From positions 1,579,141-1,643,140 of the forward strand of contig NW_004450276.1 in NCBI RefSeq assembly GCF_000321225.1: a stretch of 64,000 nucleotides of DNA, in the 5' to 3' direction. This DNA is from Odobenus rosmarus divergens. Taxonomy: Eukaryota; Chordata; Mammalia; Carnivora; Odobenidae. Numbering within the stretch: the stretch's first letter is position 1; every line of letters begins with the position of its first letter. This document shows, piece by piece, positions 26,170-38,364 of this stretch. Both the position numbers and the translations under genes were made by a program. Below the pieces are notes generated by a model. That model had not been told where the DNA came from. It saw nothing but the letters and a program-made list of their open reading frames with translations, and searched no databases.

Positions 26170-26325
26170 GTAAAGTCATCCCCGGAGGAAGGAGTCCTGG
26201 CTCAAGTCCCAAGTCTTACACCTGCTACCTATGTGTCAGGCAAATCATTTCAATTCTTTGTGCCACATTTCCTTCATTTATAAAACAGGAATGAACTTGT
26301 TTATTCTGTTTCCACTCTGTGGGAG
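26170..26325 (+). mobile_element. MIR fragment
   Basis: Diverged MIR order: TCCTGGCTCAAGTCCCAAG, GGCAAATCATTTCAATTC, CATTTATAAAACAGGAATG. Confidence 0.6.
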
Positions 26326-26925
26326 GTATTGTTCCAGCCGTAAGGGCAACAGGCAAAGATCCCTACCCACATGAAGCTGACTTCCAAGCAAGGCTGGGGG
26401 TGGGGGTGGGGGGCAAAAATGGTGGGCGTGAAACAGATGTTGGGTTATAAGGAGAACAGTGGTACAGAAAACAATTGGGCAGGGAGAAGGTAACCAGATA
26501 GGATAGGAAGTGGGGTGGAGAGGGATACCTCAGTGACCTGACAACTTGGAAAAAGGCCTCCATGGAAGAAGGAACAGGTGGATATTTGGGGGTGAGGGTT
26601 GGGGATCAGTGGTCTGAGAAAAGGCACCAGGGCATAGCATGTTCCAGAAACACGTAGACCCTGTGGGCAGCTGGAGAACAGGGAGCAAGGAGGAGACTTG
26701 AATGGGATGAAGTCATCCAGAGTTTATAATGACTCATAGGCCATTGAAAGGACTCTGGTTTTTGCTCCCAGCGAGACAGGAAGTTGCTAGAAGCCAGTGA
26801 TGTAATGGGGTTTATGTTTAGAAGGACCATTCAGCTCATCGTTTTGAGAATTTTGAGGATCCCCTCTAGGACACCAGTTTGGAGGCCATTATAAGAGTCC
26901 AGGCGGGCAGGTGGATACGTGCCTT
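26326..26925 (-). mobile_element. L2 LINE, antisense
   Basis: Reversed L2 3' region: CCCACATGAAGCTGACTTCC, GAAAAAGGCCTCCATGGAA, GGCCATTGAAAGGACTCTGG, AGAAGGACCATTCAGCTCA and CCATTATAAGAGTCCAGGCG, in the order known for antisense L2. Confidence 0.8.
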
Positions 26926-27449
26926 TTCTGCCCCACCGACGAGCCACGACGTCATGCGTATAAAGATAAGCCTCAAAACACTGCATGCATCTGAGGCTTG
27001 TGATTTTTGTCATTTTACAACCTTTATGCTAAAAAATACGCTAGAGGGAAAAAATACAGCCAACAAATACAGTTTTGTATGATGAGCTTGCAGGCGATCA
27101 TGAAGATGCACTTTTTAGCTTGTCAAGGAATCACCACCAGATTGGTGTCCTATTTAGAGCCTGTGTAATGGCCCAAAGAAGCAGACATGTGAGACTGCGG
27201 ATGGAACACATCCCAACCTGTCTGGCTTCACAGGATTCAAGAAACTAACAAACATTCAACATCTGGAAACAAATAAAATCCTCTAACTTTCCTCAATGGG
27301 ACAACAACACATTCCACATCAATTTGTCAAACACATGTGCACACAAACCCTTGCTTTACTAACTGCTAAACACCAAAGCAAAAATATCATCAGGCATCAT
27401 TAACTTATGCATGAGTTAGATGGATTCTGAGATACAGCTGTAAGACTCA

Positions 27450-27719
27450 ACTACTAATAATCAAAGAGATTCTAATTAAAGAGATGCCATTTTCACCTAT
27501 CAGATACATGCCATTATACATTTGTCCAAACCTACAGAGCATACAACACCAAGAGGAAACCCTAATGTAAACTATGGACTTTGCGGGATGATAATGTGTC
27601 CATGTAGGTTCATCAAATGATACAAATGTCCCACTCTGATGGGCGATGTTGACAATGGGGAGGCTGTACCTTCCTCTCAATTTTGCTATGAATCTAAAAC
27701 TGCTCTAAAAAAAAAAAAA
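27450..27719 (+). mobile_element. Old L1M 3' end
   Basis: Ends TCAATTTTGCTATGAATCTA followed by AAACTGCTCTAAAA and an A run, the 3' terminus of older L1M elements. It may extend left to about 27100. Confidence 0.7.
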
Positions 27720-28680
27720 GGAAATATTCAAGAAAAAAAAAACACAAGGAGAACAAAAAGGAGATGTAATCACAATCCAGGATAAAGCTCAGCTGTGAGC
27801 GACATTTACAAACTGTTGATAATGTGAATTTAATATAGAATTAATTTAAAAATTAACAGAACTATATTAGGAAGGTGGAGGGAATGAGGTGTGAAGAAGT
27901 GTGTGTGTCTGTCTTTTGGGGTGGGGGGTAGAGAATAAGGGGACTAATTCCATTTCTGCCATAAACAGACTTCAATATAGAATTAAATTTAAAAATTCAA
28001 TTATAAAACTAAACTAAACTTTATAAGTTAATTAAATTTTATAAATCAAGAAGCAGAAGCACATTATTGAGAAATAGGGAGGTAAACAGAAAAATAGTTA
28101 ATGGGGTTGGAAGTTATCACTGCAGGGGTGGGGGACAAAAAGGCAGGAACTGCTAATTTTCATTACGTCTTTTAGTCCTAATCAATGACATTTACAGAGC
28201 TGCCAGGTTCTAACATGGATCTAAGCCACATATATAACTTTTCTAGAAGAAAATATTTAATAAAACTCTTTGGCTTTTTAACTGTTTAATACACTACTTA
28301 GAAAACAAAGGAAATTGACTTAAAAATAGGGCACAGTGACTCTCAAATGATGTAGTTTAATTACAGGACTTAGGTGCTTCTAAATTATAAAGTTCAACGC
28401 TTATTCAGTATACACCATTCGTGATCTGCTACACCACGGACAGACAGACAGCATGGCATGAGGCAAGCATTTGCTTTGAGAGTTCTACAGTGATGGGAGA
28501 TTACTGTGGGCCTCACAGATCGGTATCTCCTCCCTGCCAAGCTCTAATCAAACACAGAAGAATAAATGCATGAACCGAGGGCATTACAATATCTCACGTA
28601 ACCCTCCCACCACTTGGAGAGGCAGACATCGGCTGTCAACGAGAAAGTGGGCAAAGGTCCCAAGGACACAGTTAGGGTGG
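27720..28680. other. AT-rich stretch, nothing recognised
   Basis: Contains A runs, two similar AT-rich motifs (AATATAGAATTAA at 27832 and 27974) and a short G-rich run near 27917. No exon is recognised. Confidence 0.3.
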
Positions 28681-28985
28681 TGCTATGGACTGAATGTCTG
28701 TGTCCCCCTTCTGTCTCTGTACCTCTATCTCTAGTTCTGTCTCTGTCTCTAGCTCTGTGTCTGTCTCTGTCTGCACCTCTCCCTCTCTTTCTCTCTCTGC
28801 CGTGAGAGCACACGGCAAGAAGGCAGCCAACTACAAGCCAGGAAGACAGCCTTGACCAGAACCCAACCATGCTGGCACCCTGATCTTGAACTTCCAGCCT
28901 CCAGAACATTAAGAAATAAATGTTCATTGTGTAAACCACCCAGTCTGTGGTATTTTGTTATGGCAGCCTGACCACAGACCAATGG
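28681..28985 (+). mobile_element. MLT1-type LTR with CTCTGT-rich interior
   Basis: Begins TGCTATGGACTGAATGTCTG and ends CACCCAGTCTGTGGTATTTT then GTTATGGCAGCCTG. About 110 bp of TCTCTG-type simple sequence (28700-28800) replaces part of the usual interior. Confidence 0.85.
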
Positions 28986-29066
28986 ACTGAGCCAAGATGA
29001 GAATTTAGGTTCGTCTGACCCCACCCTACCTCATAAGCCATTTCATCTCCTTGCTCAAAATAATCC

Positions 29067-29068
<2 letters not shown>

Positions 29069-29110
<42 letters not shown>
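29069..29110. repeat. (CA)21 microsatellite
   Basis: Uninterrupted CA dinucleotides, 42 bp. Confidence 0.98.
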
Positions 29111-29111
<1 letters not shown>

Positions 29112-29425
29112 CATTCAGAGCTCCAACCTCTAGGCGGTGACCACTCCAGCACTCCAGAAATACCCTGCGGAAACCCACTGACACTTAGCTAGTCTCTCCC
29201 CGACATCAGCTATGAGAAACCAAAGGAACTGCACCCACCTTGAGAAAATGTGAATTTCCAGAACTCTGTTAAGATCTGCCGCCTCAACCTAGTTGGTGGG
29301 ATTTCTTCCAGTGAAAATTGCTCTCCCACCTTACAAATAACACACATCAATTCAGGCAACCCTCATTAGATGATTCCTCAGAATGATCAACTTTAACTGG
29401 CTCACCGATTTTGTTGATGTCTCCA

Positions 29426-29790
29426 TGTTATGGGCAGAACTGTGTCCCCACCTTTCACCCCCCAAAATTCCCATGCTGAAGTTCTAACCCCCAGTACCTC
29501 AGAATGTTGCCTGACTTGGAGATAAAACCTTTAAAGAGATCATTAAGTTAAAATGAGGGAACCGGAACATAGACATGCATGCAGGGAGAAGGCAGCTACC
29601 TACAAACCCAGGAGAGAGGCCTCAAACAGACCCTTCCCTCCCAGCCTCAGAAGGAACCAACCCTGCCCACACCTTAATTCAGATGTCTTGCCTCCAGAAC
29701 TAAATTCAATAAAAATTAACGAGGTCTGCTGTTTAAGCTCGCCGACCTGGGGTAGTTTGTTACAACAGGTATGGCAAACGAGTACAGTCC
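29426..29790 (+). mobile_element. MLT1/MST-type LTR
   Basis: Contains TGTTATGGGCAGAACTGTGT, AAGTTCTAACCCCCAGTACC, TTAAAGAGATCATTAAGTTA and TAGTTTGTTACAACAGG, a MaLR LTR order. Confidence 0.8.
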
Positions 29791-29929
29791 GTTAGTGCAC
29801 ATACCCATGACCTTGCTCAGGCTCTTTCCACCCCCCAATTCCACTCAATCGCAAAGACTCAAGGATTTAGACTCCTCGTGTTCACCCTTACACTCCCACC
29901 CACTCCCATCACGTGGGTTTTAACTCAGG

Positions 29930-30830
29930 CCCAGCCTAGTTTCCGGCCGGGATGGCCTCCTAACTGGTTTCTCAGCTCTTTCCCTTTCTTTCTTTTTTAA
30001 AGATTTATTTATCTATTTTGAGAGACAGAGACAGAGACAGCATAAGCAGGAGGGACAGAAGGAGAGGGAGAGAAAATCTCAAGCAGACTCCCCGTTGAGC
30101 ACAGAGCCCGACATGGAGCTCGATCCCAGGACCCTGACATCATGACCTGGGCTGAAACCAAGAGTCGGATGCTTAACTGACCGAACCACCCAGGTGCACC
30201 CTTTCCCCTTTCAATCCATCATCTGCACAGGGCGGGTGTTCACAACAGACCCCATCCGCACAGAAACAGACGCCAGGCGCATGGTGCCAAGCAAGGTACC
30301 CACCATGCAAGGTCCCTGCTCAACCAGGTCACCACCTCTGGTGTCCCTAGGAGGAGGGGCAGGGGCCAAGGCAGCCACTCTCTCACTACTGCCCTAGCGG
30401 GTATGGCCATCCGGGCTGAACCTCAGTCCTGCCCTACATCCGCTCCAGAGTCAGCTTTCCAAATTACAAAGCTTAGCACATCGCTCCTCATGAAAGCCCT
30501 TCAGCGGGTCCCCCGCACCGTGTTACCTGGTGAGGAGCATACCTTTGCTCGGCAGTCACCTGTCCAGCATCCTCCACTCCTCCCCTCTCCCCTCCCCCCT
30601 CCCCTGGGGCTCCGGCCACTCTGAACAGAGTCTCGGCTTCACTAGCTCATCTTGTTCATGTTTCCAAGCCTTTGTACATGTCAAGAATGTCTGCCTCCTT
30701 CTCCCTAGCTCGGAATTTCTACTTCTGCACCATCCCCTGTCCGGCCTCCCCTGGGCTGCCCACCCCTGTCCTGGACATGTTTCCATGACAACACTTGCAC
30801 TGGATGGACACCATGGGTGTCTGGTGCTCC
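29930..30830 (+). mobile_element. L2 LINE interrupted by a SINE
   Basis: L2-like sequence before (GGCCTCCTAACTGGTTTCTC) and after (TTTCAATCCATCATCTGCA, CATCGCTCCTCATGAAAGCC) an antisense SINE at 29996-30200. Confidence 0.65.
29996..30200 (-). mobile_element. CAN SINE, antisense, inserted in L2
   Basis: Tail TTAAAGATTTATTTATCTAT at the left and reversed head CCGAACCACCCAGGTGCACC at the right. Confidence 0.92.
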
Positions 30831-31392
30831 CTCTCTAGGCTGGGGACTCCTCCGAAGCAGTGTCGGATGCTTTTTCGGGGCTGTCACCGATCCAGGACCT
30901 CTGGCTGACAACAGTGGGGCCTCAGAAAATGCCTGGAGACTACAGATTGATGCGCTTGGCCACAAACACTGCGCGGGACTTCGCAACTGCCTCCCTAAGG
31001 AAAGAAGGCTGTTTTTACCCGAATCAAATTAGGCACCAGCTGCATATCCACCCTCCTGGAGCCCAGCTCGAAGGTAGGAGCACAGGCTTCCCGCAGCATA
31101 AATATCCACTGAACGGATGAATGAAGCCATTAATAACCTTTGACTATGTACCGGGATAGGTACTGCCGGGAAGAATATTTGCAAAAGAAAAGAAAATCGC
31201 CTTTTTGAGTGAATTGTTTAGATACAGATATATTTCTTTCTTAGGGTGAGTGTGGTGGATTCTTGGTGAGTGTGGTGGGTGTATGTTTGTGTTTCTTGGG
31301 CCTTCCCCAAAACACAGTACGATTTCCCCAAACCTGGCCCGCGGAGTGGGAATGAAGAGAGAAGTCAGGGCTCTGTTGGGGGTTGGGGGGCG

Positions 31393-31438
31393 GCACACGC
31401 ATGCGCACACGTACGTGCGTGCGCACACACGCGCGCAT
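31393..31438. repeat. 46-bp perfect alternating purine-pyrimidine tract
   Basis: Every base alternates purine and pyrimidine from GCACACGCATGCGCAC through to GCGCGCAT, mixing CG, CA and TA steps. Such a tract has strong Z-DNA-forming potential in principle. A G-rich run precedes it (31378-31390). Confidence 0.9.
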
Positions 31439-31989
31439 TCAATAAAGCTGGCGAGAGCTAAGCGGTGTGCGCTGGTTAGTTCCGGCTCGGGTAAAGGAAA
31501 TAATGGGGTCTCAGTGCAATTCCTCGGGCACGGTCTGTGGTTTGCCTGTAATCTGAGAGGGCTACTTTCTGGAGGTGGGCATCAGACCGCCGGCCCACAA
31601 AGACTGGGGCAGCTCTACTCCAGCCCCACCGCGAGCTCAGGATGGGGGCGGGGGGGCTGGGGGGGGTTGCTGGGGAGCCACCTGAGTCCTCCCTCTCCAG
31701 GCGTGGTCTTGTCTGCATCCTCCTTGCTGCTGCACACCTGACTTCACCAAGTCTCACTCTGTAGCCTGAAGGAAATCAGAGCTCTTCCCTAGGCGGGTCC
31801 CCTGCCTTCCGGGGCTACGTAGGCTCCAGGGCTCTCACCCCTACGTGTCCATCCTACCAACAAGTCTCAGTCATTCGTGACCGCTCCCTGCCATTGTCTC
31901 CCACTGCCCCGAAATGTCCGGAAAAATCACCTGCGTTAACAGGGCCACAGTGTGACTTACCCCTGTTTCTCCATCTGGAGGACAGCCTT

Positions 31990-32115
31990 GGAAGTGAGTC
32001 AGCTGCCCCTTCCAGCTGTGCGGCCTGGGACACCTGACTAAACCCTCAGGGTCTCGGTTTCTCCTTCTGTACAATGGGAATAGTAATAGTCCAGCAGAAC
32101 AGTGTTGCTGGGAGA
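31990..32115 (+). mobile_element. MIR fragment
   Basis: Contains AGCTGTGCGGCCTGGGACAC, CTCAGGGTCTCGGTTTCTCC and TACAATGGGAATAGTAATAG, MIR in sense. Confidence 0.8.
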
Positions 32116-32499
32116 AGTAAGAGAAGTCAGACTCAAAGCTGCTAAGTCTGGGGCATGGTAACAGCCCTGTAACTGCTAAAGCTCCTGGATTTTGTCCAGC
32201 TTGACACCACGCCTTATGCATCATAGGCACCCACATCTGGGTGATTATTCTCTATCTTAAATAAACAGCATTTCAAACCTGACTTGAACTGTGTAGAAAA
32301 CATGAAAAAAAAATGCAGGAAATTTGCGTGTTAAAGGGGAATCTGACACATTTTGTCTATTCCTCCCCTCACAATATTGTGGATAACTATGGAGACTACC
32401 TAAGACGACTTTTTAAATTTGGTGCTTTTCAGAAATACTTAAATCCTCTGCATATCCCAATAACACAGCACTTACATACTTTGGTCTTGTATATTTAAC

Positions 32500-33120
32500 C
32501 CCTCCCCCACATATGCACACACACGACATAAAGCTTACACAGTTCACAGAGGCCACACACGTGTATTTCCTCACAAAATTTCCTGCACATAAAAATTAAA
32601 GTGCACAATTCAATGATATTTAGTGACTTTATAGAGTTATCCAACCACCAGTTGCATCACAGCCAAATTTTAGAATATTTTCTATCACCCAGAAGAGATC
32701 CTCCCTCCTAATTTCTACCCCAACCCCACTCCCTCAGGCAACCACTGATCTGCGGTTTACCTCTGTCTCATATAGTATTTTGTGTCTGGTTTCTCTCACT
32801 GGGCATAATGTTTTCTTTGGTGTTGCAGGGTGTTCCTATTTCATGCTTTTTTGTTACTAAATAGTATTTCATATCTAGATACACCACATTTTGTTTATCC
32901 ACTCACTAGCTGATGAATGTCTGGATAGTTTCCATTGTCTGGATATTACAAATAATGTTGCTATAAACATTCACATACAAGTCATTTGCCTGGACACATG
33001 TTTTTACTTATCTTGGGGTAGATATCTAGGAAATGCCTCTGGGTCACATGACAAGTTTACGTTCCACTCTAAGAAACCTTCACACACTTTTCCAAAGTGC
33101 TTACACTTGGACTTCTGTTG
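32500..33120 (-). mobile_element. Old L1M 3' region, antisense, left part
   Basis: Reversed L1M landmarks: AAAGTGCACAATTCAATGAT, CCCACTCCCTCAGGCAACCA, TTTCTCTCACTGGGCATAAT and TAAACATTCACATACAAGTC. The continuation of the same element is at 36545-37030, beyond the retroviral insertion. Confidence 0.85.
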
Positions 33121-34269
33121 ATGATTGATTGAGTGCCAGCAACCTCTCAGACTCTCACCTGTGTCTTGCACAATCCTAACAGCTTCCTCCCACACCACCT
33201 TCACTCCAGTGTGTCCACGGAGGTGCCAGGTGAATAGTGAAGTGGAGCCATCTCCATGTGAACTGAAGCTCGCCTCCTGAGGGAGGATGGTTAATTAGAA
33301 CACAGAGAGCACCAAATATCTCAGCAGCTCCTCCTGCCTTTGCATTGCTATAAAGATCCTGGTCTTTAGGGTTACAGATGGACTCACACTTGGCGCCCGG
33401 AAGCTAAAGCCCAAATGCTCACCAGCCCTAAATGCTTTATCTCCTCACCTCCTAAGGATCTCCAGGAAACTAATGAGCTCTTCAGCCAATATAAAGGTCA
33501 CAGGAAAGATTACGAATCCTCCTTAGTTCTCCAGCATTTTAACAAATGCCCAAGGGTGACAAACCCCAACAAGTGAGACCAAGACTCCTTAGGCATGAAA
33601 GCTTATAAATATTATCAAGGGGATGACACATTCCCGGAGGTAGACCCTTGGAGTGACTGATCTAGCTAATATATTTGATTCTGTCTCCGTTTCTCCAGCA
33701 TCACAGCCACCTTTGCATTCACCTTTGAGGTGTCCCAATGTCCCTTCACTAAATTACCTACGGGGTATGCCATCTCCACACCATTTATGAAGACAGCATC
33801 TTCGCAGGCTTGCTCTGTTCTGAAGCACCCAGGTCTGGCCTTATACTTACAACATCCTACTGAGGGGAGAGACTCATGAAGCTACTGCACAAGACATTTG
33901 AAATGTGGTCCACACTCAGACTCACTGCATCCCCAAAGATACAAGATTCCACTACCTCAGTTAGATTTAGGGGCATCATTTGGTCCCCAGAAGACCACAC
34001 CATACCAGATCCAGTCAATTAACGCTATCCAAGCACTCTCAAACAAGCCCAACATCTACTTGCCTACTTAGCTTCTAGAAGCAATATCTTCCCCCACCTA
34101 CACTTTTCATTAAAACCTATTAAGGTGATCACAAGAAAATCAGCTGAATTTGAATGGTGGCCACCCCAACAAATGGCCCTGGAAGCCACCCCAAATGCCA
34201 TCCAACTAAGAATGCCACTAGCCCCATCTGATGGTTCCTTTCCTGTGGAAGCCCTAGCCACTAATTCTC

Positions 34270-34815
34270 ATGTTTTCTGGAATCTCCTTGCCCAGGTCCA
34301 TGCATGCAAGAAAGATCGCCCCTTTGCTGGTCTTCTTGGCCATTTGCAGGGTCTCGAGTCCAGGAGAAAGGGAATCCATTTATTTTACGGACCAAAGCAC
34401 CACCATCGGATGTGATGGAACCCACTGGAGACCTGCTTCTTTCCATCCCGTTGCCAAGACACAGCTGATAAAGGAGGGGACCCAACCGTTGGCCACTTTG
34501 GCACTAGAGGATTCCCTCAATAAAGGTGTGTTCATTATCCGTATTTTTACAGACTCTTGGGTAGTAGCTAATGGCCCCACTGTTTGGTCTCATCAACAGG
34601 CACAAAGTAGATTTCACATTCAGGACTGTTCCCTATGGGGCCTTCCGCATTGGAATCATACTTCTCCTCACACCTCACATGTTACAATTAAAGTCTCCCA
34701 TGTCTCAGCTAATACTAAAGGTCCCATGGAGAAGGCTCCTTATAATGCTATAGCTGACCAGCTAGCTCACATTTCTTCCAGAAATTCATATAGCACCCCC
34801 ATTACCTTGGCCTAA
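34270..34815 (+). pseudogene. Retroviral pol remnant: RNase H-like region
   Basis: Open frame of 181 codons whose second half looks like a retroviral RNase H. The motif TDSWVVANG carries the acidic residue expected at the active site, and VSHVSANTK with a later DQLAH follows in the usual order. The first part, before about 34500, does not read as pol in this frame because of a frameshift. No start context, no flanking intact domains; part of the dead provirus. Confidence 0.75.
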
Positions 34816-35994
34816 AGGCCCAGTTGGTGTGGCTTTTCAACTCTTAAACATGAGGCTGAATGACATGGCATTTCCATGTCACTAGGTTTAGCTGAACCAC
34901 TAGCCTCCCAATGTGCTTTTCGTGCCCTGTTCTGTCCTGGCATCATGGCCTATGAGGATTACACCAAGAAGCAAATGCCCCTCCGCTCATTAGCAAATTG
35001 ATTTTATTGGGCTTTTGCCCCAGTCTGCAGGCACAAATCACTATGCCCTCACAATGATTAACAGTTATGTGGGTTTACTTTGGGCTTATTCTTTCTAGCA
35101 TGCTACTGCTGACACCACTATTGTAAGTCTCACCAAAACCCTGTTAGTTCCCTTTGGGCCCCCACATAGGATCCAATCTGGTTGGGATACACACCATCCA
35201 TTCAATGTAGGCATGGGTCTTAAATCAAGGCATTATTGGGACTTTCCTTTTTCCTACTGTCCACCGGCAAGAGCCCCAGTAAAAGTCCTAATAAAGAGAC
35301 AAAATAGCCTACTCAAAGATACTCTGAAAATTACAAAATGGACAGCGTTTCCAAATGATCTCTCTTTTCCCCTCTGCCTTAGTTACCTTCAACTCCTGAC
35401 TTTTAGGTCTTATGACATGCTACCAGACTGCAAGTAGGGTCCCTCTACTCCTCATTCTAGCCACAAAAGGGACCACTTCATACCTACAGATCTACAAAAC
35501 CCAAATAGAATTCCCCTTCCCACTTAACAACTCCCCATTCTGCCGTCCATTCTCAAACCTGGTGGCCACACTGGGACTGATGATGCAATGGGAACCACTG
35601 AAAACACACAGGCCCTAACGCTCAAACAGGCTACCTATATGCCAAATCATGGTGCCCCCCACAATGACAGTTTTAAAGGTCCTGACTGACTAGAGAACCA
35701 TCTCTGGAGGAAAAAGAAGTCCTGGCACCCTCTTTTAAACTCTAACTGTGGGTCTCATCACAATCTTTGGTATAACGGACACATATTTAGTTATTTTCAA
35801 TTGTGTAACACAGACTCACTATCCCCTCTAACTAGGTGGACCTCTCAACGAAGAAAGACCTTAAATTAGTTCTCAGTGTTAACATTCTTAAATAGGTTGC
35901 CCGCTCTGGCTCCACCCCATTATGGCAGTTAGAATGAGGGCTTACCACAAGATTCAGGATGGCAATGCCCATGGCTTTCATAGTAATACAAAAT

Positions 35995-36172
35995 CAGAGG
36001 GGAGGGGGTGGGGGGATGGGTTAGCCTGGTGATGGGTATTAAGGAGGGCACGTTCTGCATGGAGCACTGGGTATTATACGCAAACAATGAATCATGGAAC
36101 ACTACATCAAAAACTAAGGATGTAATGTACGGTGATTAACATAACAATAAAAAATTTAAAAAAAAAAAGAAA
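35995..36172 (+). mobile_element. 5'-truncated carnivore L1 3' end inside the provirus
   Basis: Contains GGTTAGCCTGGTGATGGGTA, GAATCATGGAACACTACATC and TGTACGGTGATTAACATAAC, then an A run. It is the sense version of the 3' UTR at 42336-42850. It lies inside the retroviral remnant and so is younger. Confidence 0.85.
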
Positions 36173-36544
36173 ATAAGAAATGACTCCACAACTCCCAGAG
36201 CCAAAAAGATACTACATTTCAGTCATTCTTGTCATAATTTCTTAAATGTAAAACTTTGCCTCACGGTCTTAGGGTTCCGCACAGACTCATAAGGCGTCTG
36301 CAAAACTCCTGTGTCTTCACCACTCATGTTCGTTGTTCCCGAACTTTTCCTGGAGAGCCATCCTCCCTTCCTCCAACTTGGGACTACCCTGCTTTTGTGA
36401 TTAATAAATGTTTCTTTGGTCATACCAAATGACTGCCATCATAAGCTTCAATGGTAGAACCTAACCGTGGGAGGGAAGGGAGCTGTACCCATGCCGTGGT
36501 GGCATTGTGACAAAAGCCATTATAGAAGGTGTGGAAGGTTATCT

Positions 36545-37030
36545 CACTCGGATTTTCCCTAATGACTAATGATGTCATTTTTTTTTTCAAATGCTTATTA
36601 GCCATCTCTGTATCTTCTTTGATAAAATGTCTATTCTAATCTTCTGCCCATTTTTAAACTGGGTTGTTTGTCTTCTTGTTATTGAGTATATATTCTGAAT
36701 ACAACTCTTTTACCAAATAGATAATTCACAAATATTCTCTCCCAGTCTGTGACTCATCTTTTCCTATCTCAATGGAGTATGTGGGAGCAGAAAAGTTTTT
36801 AATTTTGATAAAGCATAATTTATCAATTTTTCCTCTATTGATTACACATTTCGTGTTGTAATGTATAATCACATTTTTGCTGATCCAAGGCCATGAAAAT
36901 TTTCTGTTTCCTTCTAGAAGGCTTATAGTTTTACCTCTCAGGTCTATGACCCACGTTGAGATAATTTTTTTTGTATGGTGTGAGGTGAGACTCTAAACTT
37001 ATCTTTTTACATGTAGCGATCCAATTACAC
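36545..37030 (-). mobile_element. Old L1M, antisense, right part
   Basis: Resumes the reversed L1 order after the retrovirus: CCTAATGACTAATGATGTC, TTCTGCCCATTTTTAAACTG, CTCCCAGTCTGTGACTCATC and TATGGTGTGAGGTGAGACT. Confidence 0.85.
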
Positions 37031-38364
37031 GTAGAAACTATCCTCACTTTACCATCTGGAAGCCCCACCTCCAAATCTGTAAATTAAGTAAGTTTCATTT
37101 TACATAATTTGTCATGCTGAATAGAACTACATTTATTTAAAAATAAACTTACCTGAAAGTTCCACACTTGCAACTATCCCCAAACAGCAGCTCTATTCTG
37201 ATTTTTATTCTTTTCAGAGCAAAGGTGATATAAAACAATCTTTTAAATGTGATACATGTCTTATTGTCAACCACTCTTATGGAAAATGGAGGAAATATTA
37301 CCCTGTTCAAAATTTTGTAAAATCCAGATTTTTTTTCAGATTGTTACAACTTTTTCTAAGAAACCAGCCCACAGTTTACATTCATTTGTAATTAACATAT
37401 AATCAAATTTCTTATGTGGAAACTTCCGAGTTTAGAATCTTGGCTTAAAAGGATCTTCCAGCAGAAGCCCAGTATAAACCTGAGTAATGCTGAATTTTTG
37501 CTTTGAACATGCATTTTTTTAAATCATTATGTATTGAAATGTACATTTCTATAAAAAGTTTCCAATGCTCTGTGGCTTTACAAAGAGTTTTCAAAACCCC
37601 ACAAAAGCAGGGGGTTCTAAGATAGACTATAGAAATATGTGGTTATTGATATCTAAATTTCTATTAGAAAAATTCTTCTAAGTACAAATATCATAAGGCA
37701 ATGTCTGTTTATTAAAATTCGATGTTAATATAAGTTTTCCCTTTAAGAAATGATTATAGATCTGAGTTTTCAATCCTCCGGGCTCAATCCATCCTCCTCT
37801 AATCACAAAATTTTATTTTATCTACTTATCCACAAGCACACAACTATAAAATTAGGTTTTATCACTGATATTTTACCATGTAAAACTATGTGTCTCACAA
37901 TGCAGTATGATAAAGTATACCCCTCAAAACCTAGTACCGTTATTTAGACAGGGCAAGAAGACACAAATCCCAACATGTTGGGGTTCCAGATTATGGTGGG
38001 GATACCATGGTGAAAGAAACAGACAAGGCACAGACCTCAGTGAATTTCAATCCATTGTGTAATATTCCCAGACAAGAAAACATGAGTACCTTAGTAACCC
38101 CAAAATGAATGGGGAGTGTCGGATGGATTGCCAAATCAAAAACACAAAAATCTATCCACAAACTTAATGCACAAACAATAAAGCTATGCTGACAAATATA
38201 GACATATAAAATATGGGTGGTTTCCCTGAAATAATAAAGTAGCAAATATATTATAAAACACATACCAAAGCATTAGAAGATACACTCCAAACACAAAGCA
38301 TTAGGATCACACATTATATCCTACAGAGTAAGGCAATGATGAGATATAATCTCTTAAAGAATAC
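37031..38364. other. AT-rich stretch, nothing recognised
   Basis: No gene or confidently named repeat. Short frames at 37750-38263 look random. Confidence 0.3.

Larger units (their letters stand above)
33330..36423 (+). mobile_element. Decayed endogenous retrovirus (pol remnants and 3' LTR end)
   Basis: Sense-strand proviral remnant. TGGCGCCCGG at 33391-33400, within GACTCACACTTGGCGCCC, may be the start of a tRNA-Lys-type primer binding site. Reverse-transcriptase-like and connection sequence runs from about 33640 to 34260, RNase H at about 34500-34800, and integrase-like sequence at about 34980-35440. The right end carries an LTR-like terminus with AATAAATGTTTCTTTGG (36404-36420). Frames are broken by many stops and frameshifts. 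Most of gag, and any clear envelope gene, is missing. Family placement (ERVL-like or class I) is uncertain. It interrupts an older antisense L1. Confidence 0.75.

Noticed and set aside
28544..28939. 131-codon minus-strand frame with Arg-Asp repeats
   Set aside because: It is the antisense of an MLT1 LTR with TCTCTG simple sequence; the Arg/Asp repeats are a microsatellite translation.
31250..31741. 163-codon plus-strand frame
   Set aside because: Its middle is the alternating purine-pyrimidine tract and the rest is Gly/Ser-rich without a domain.
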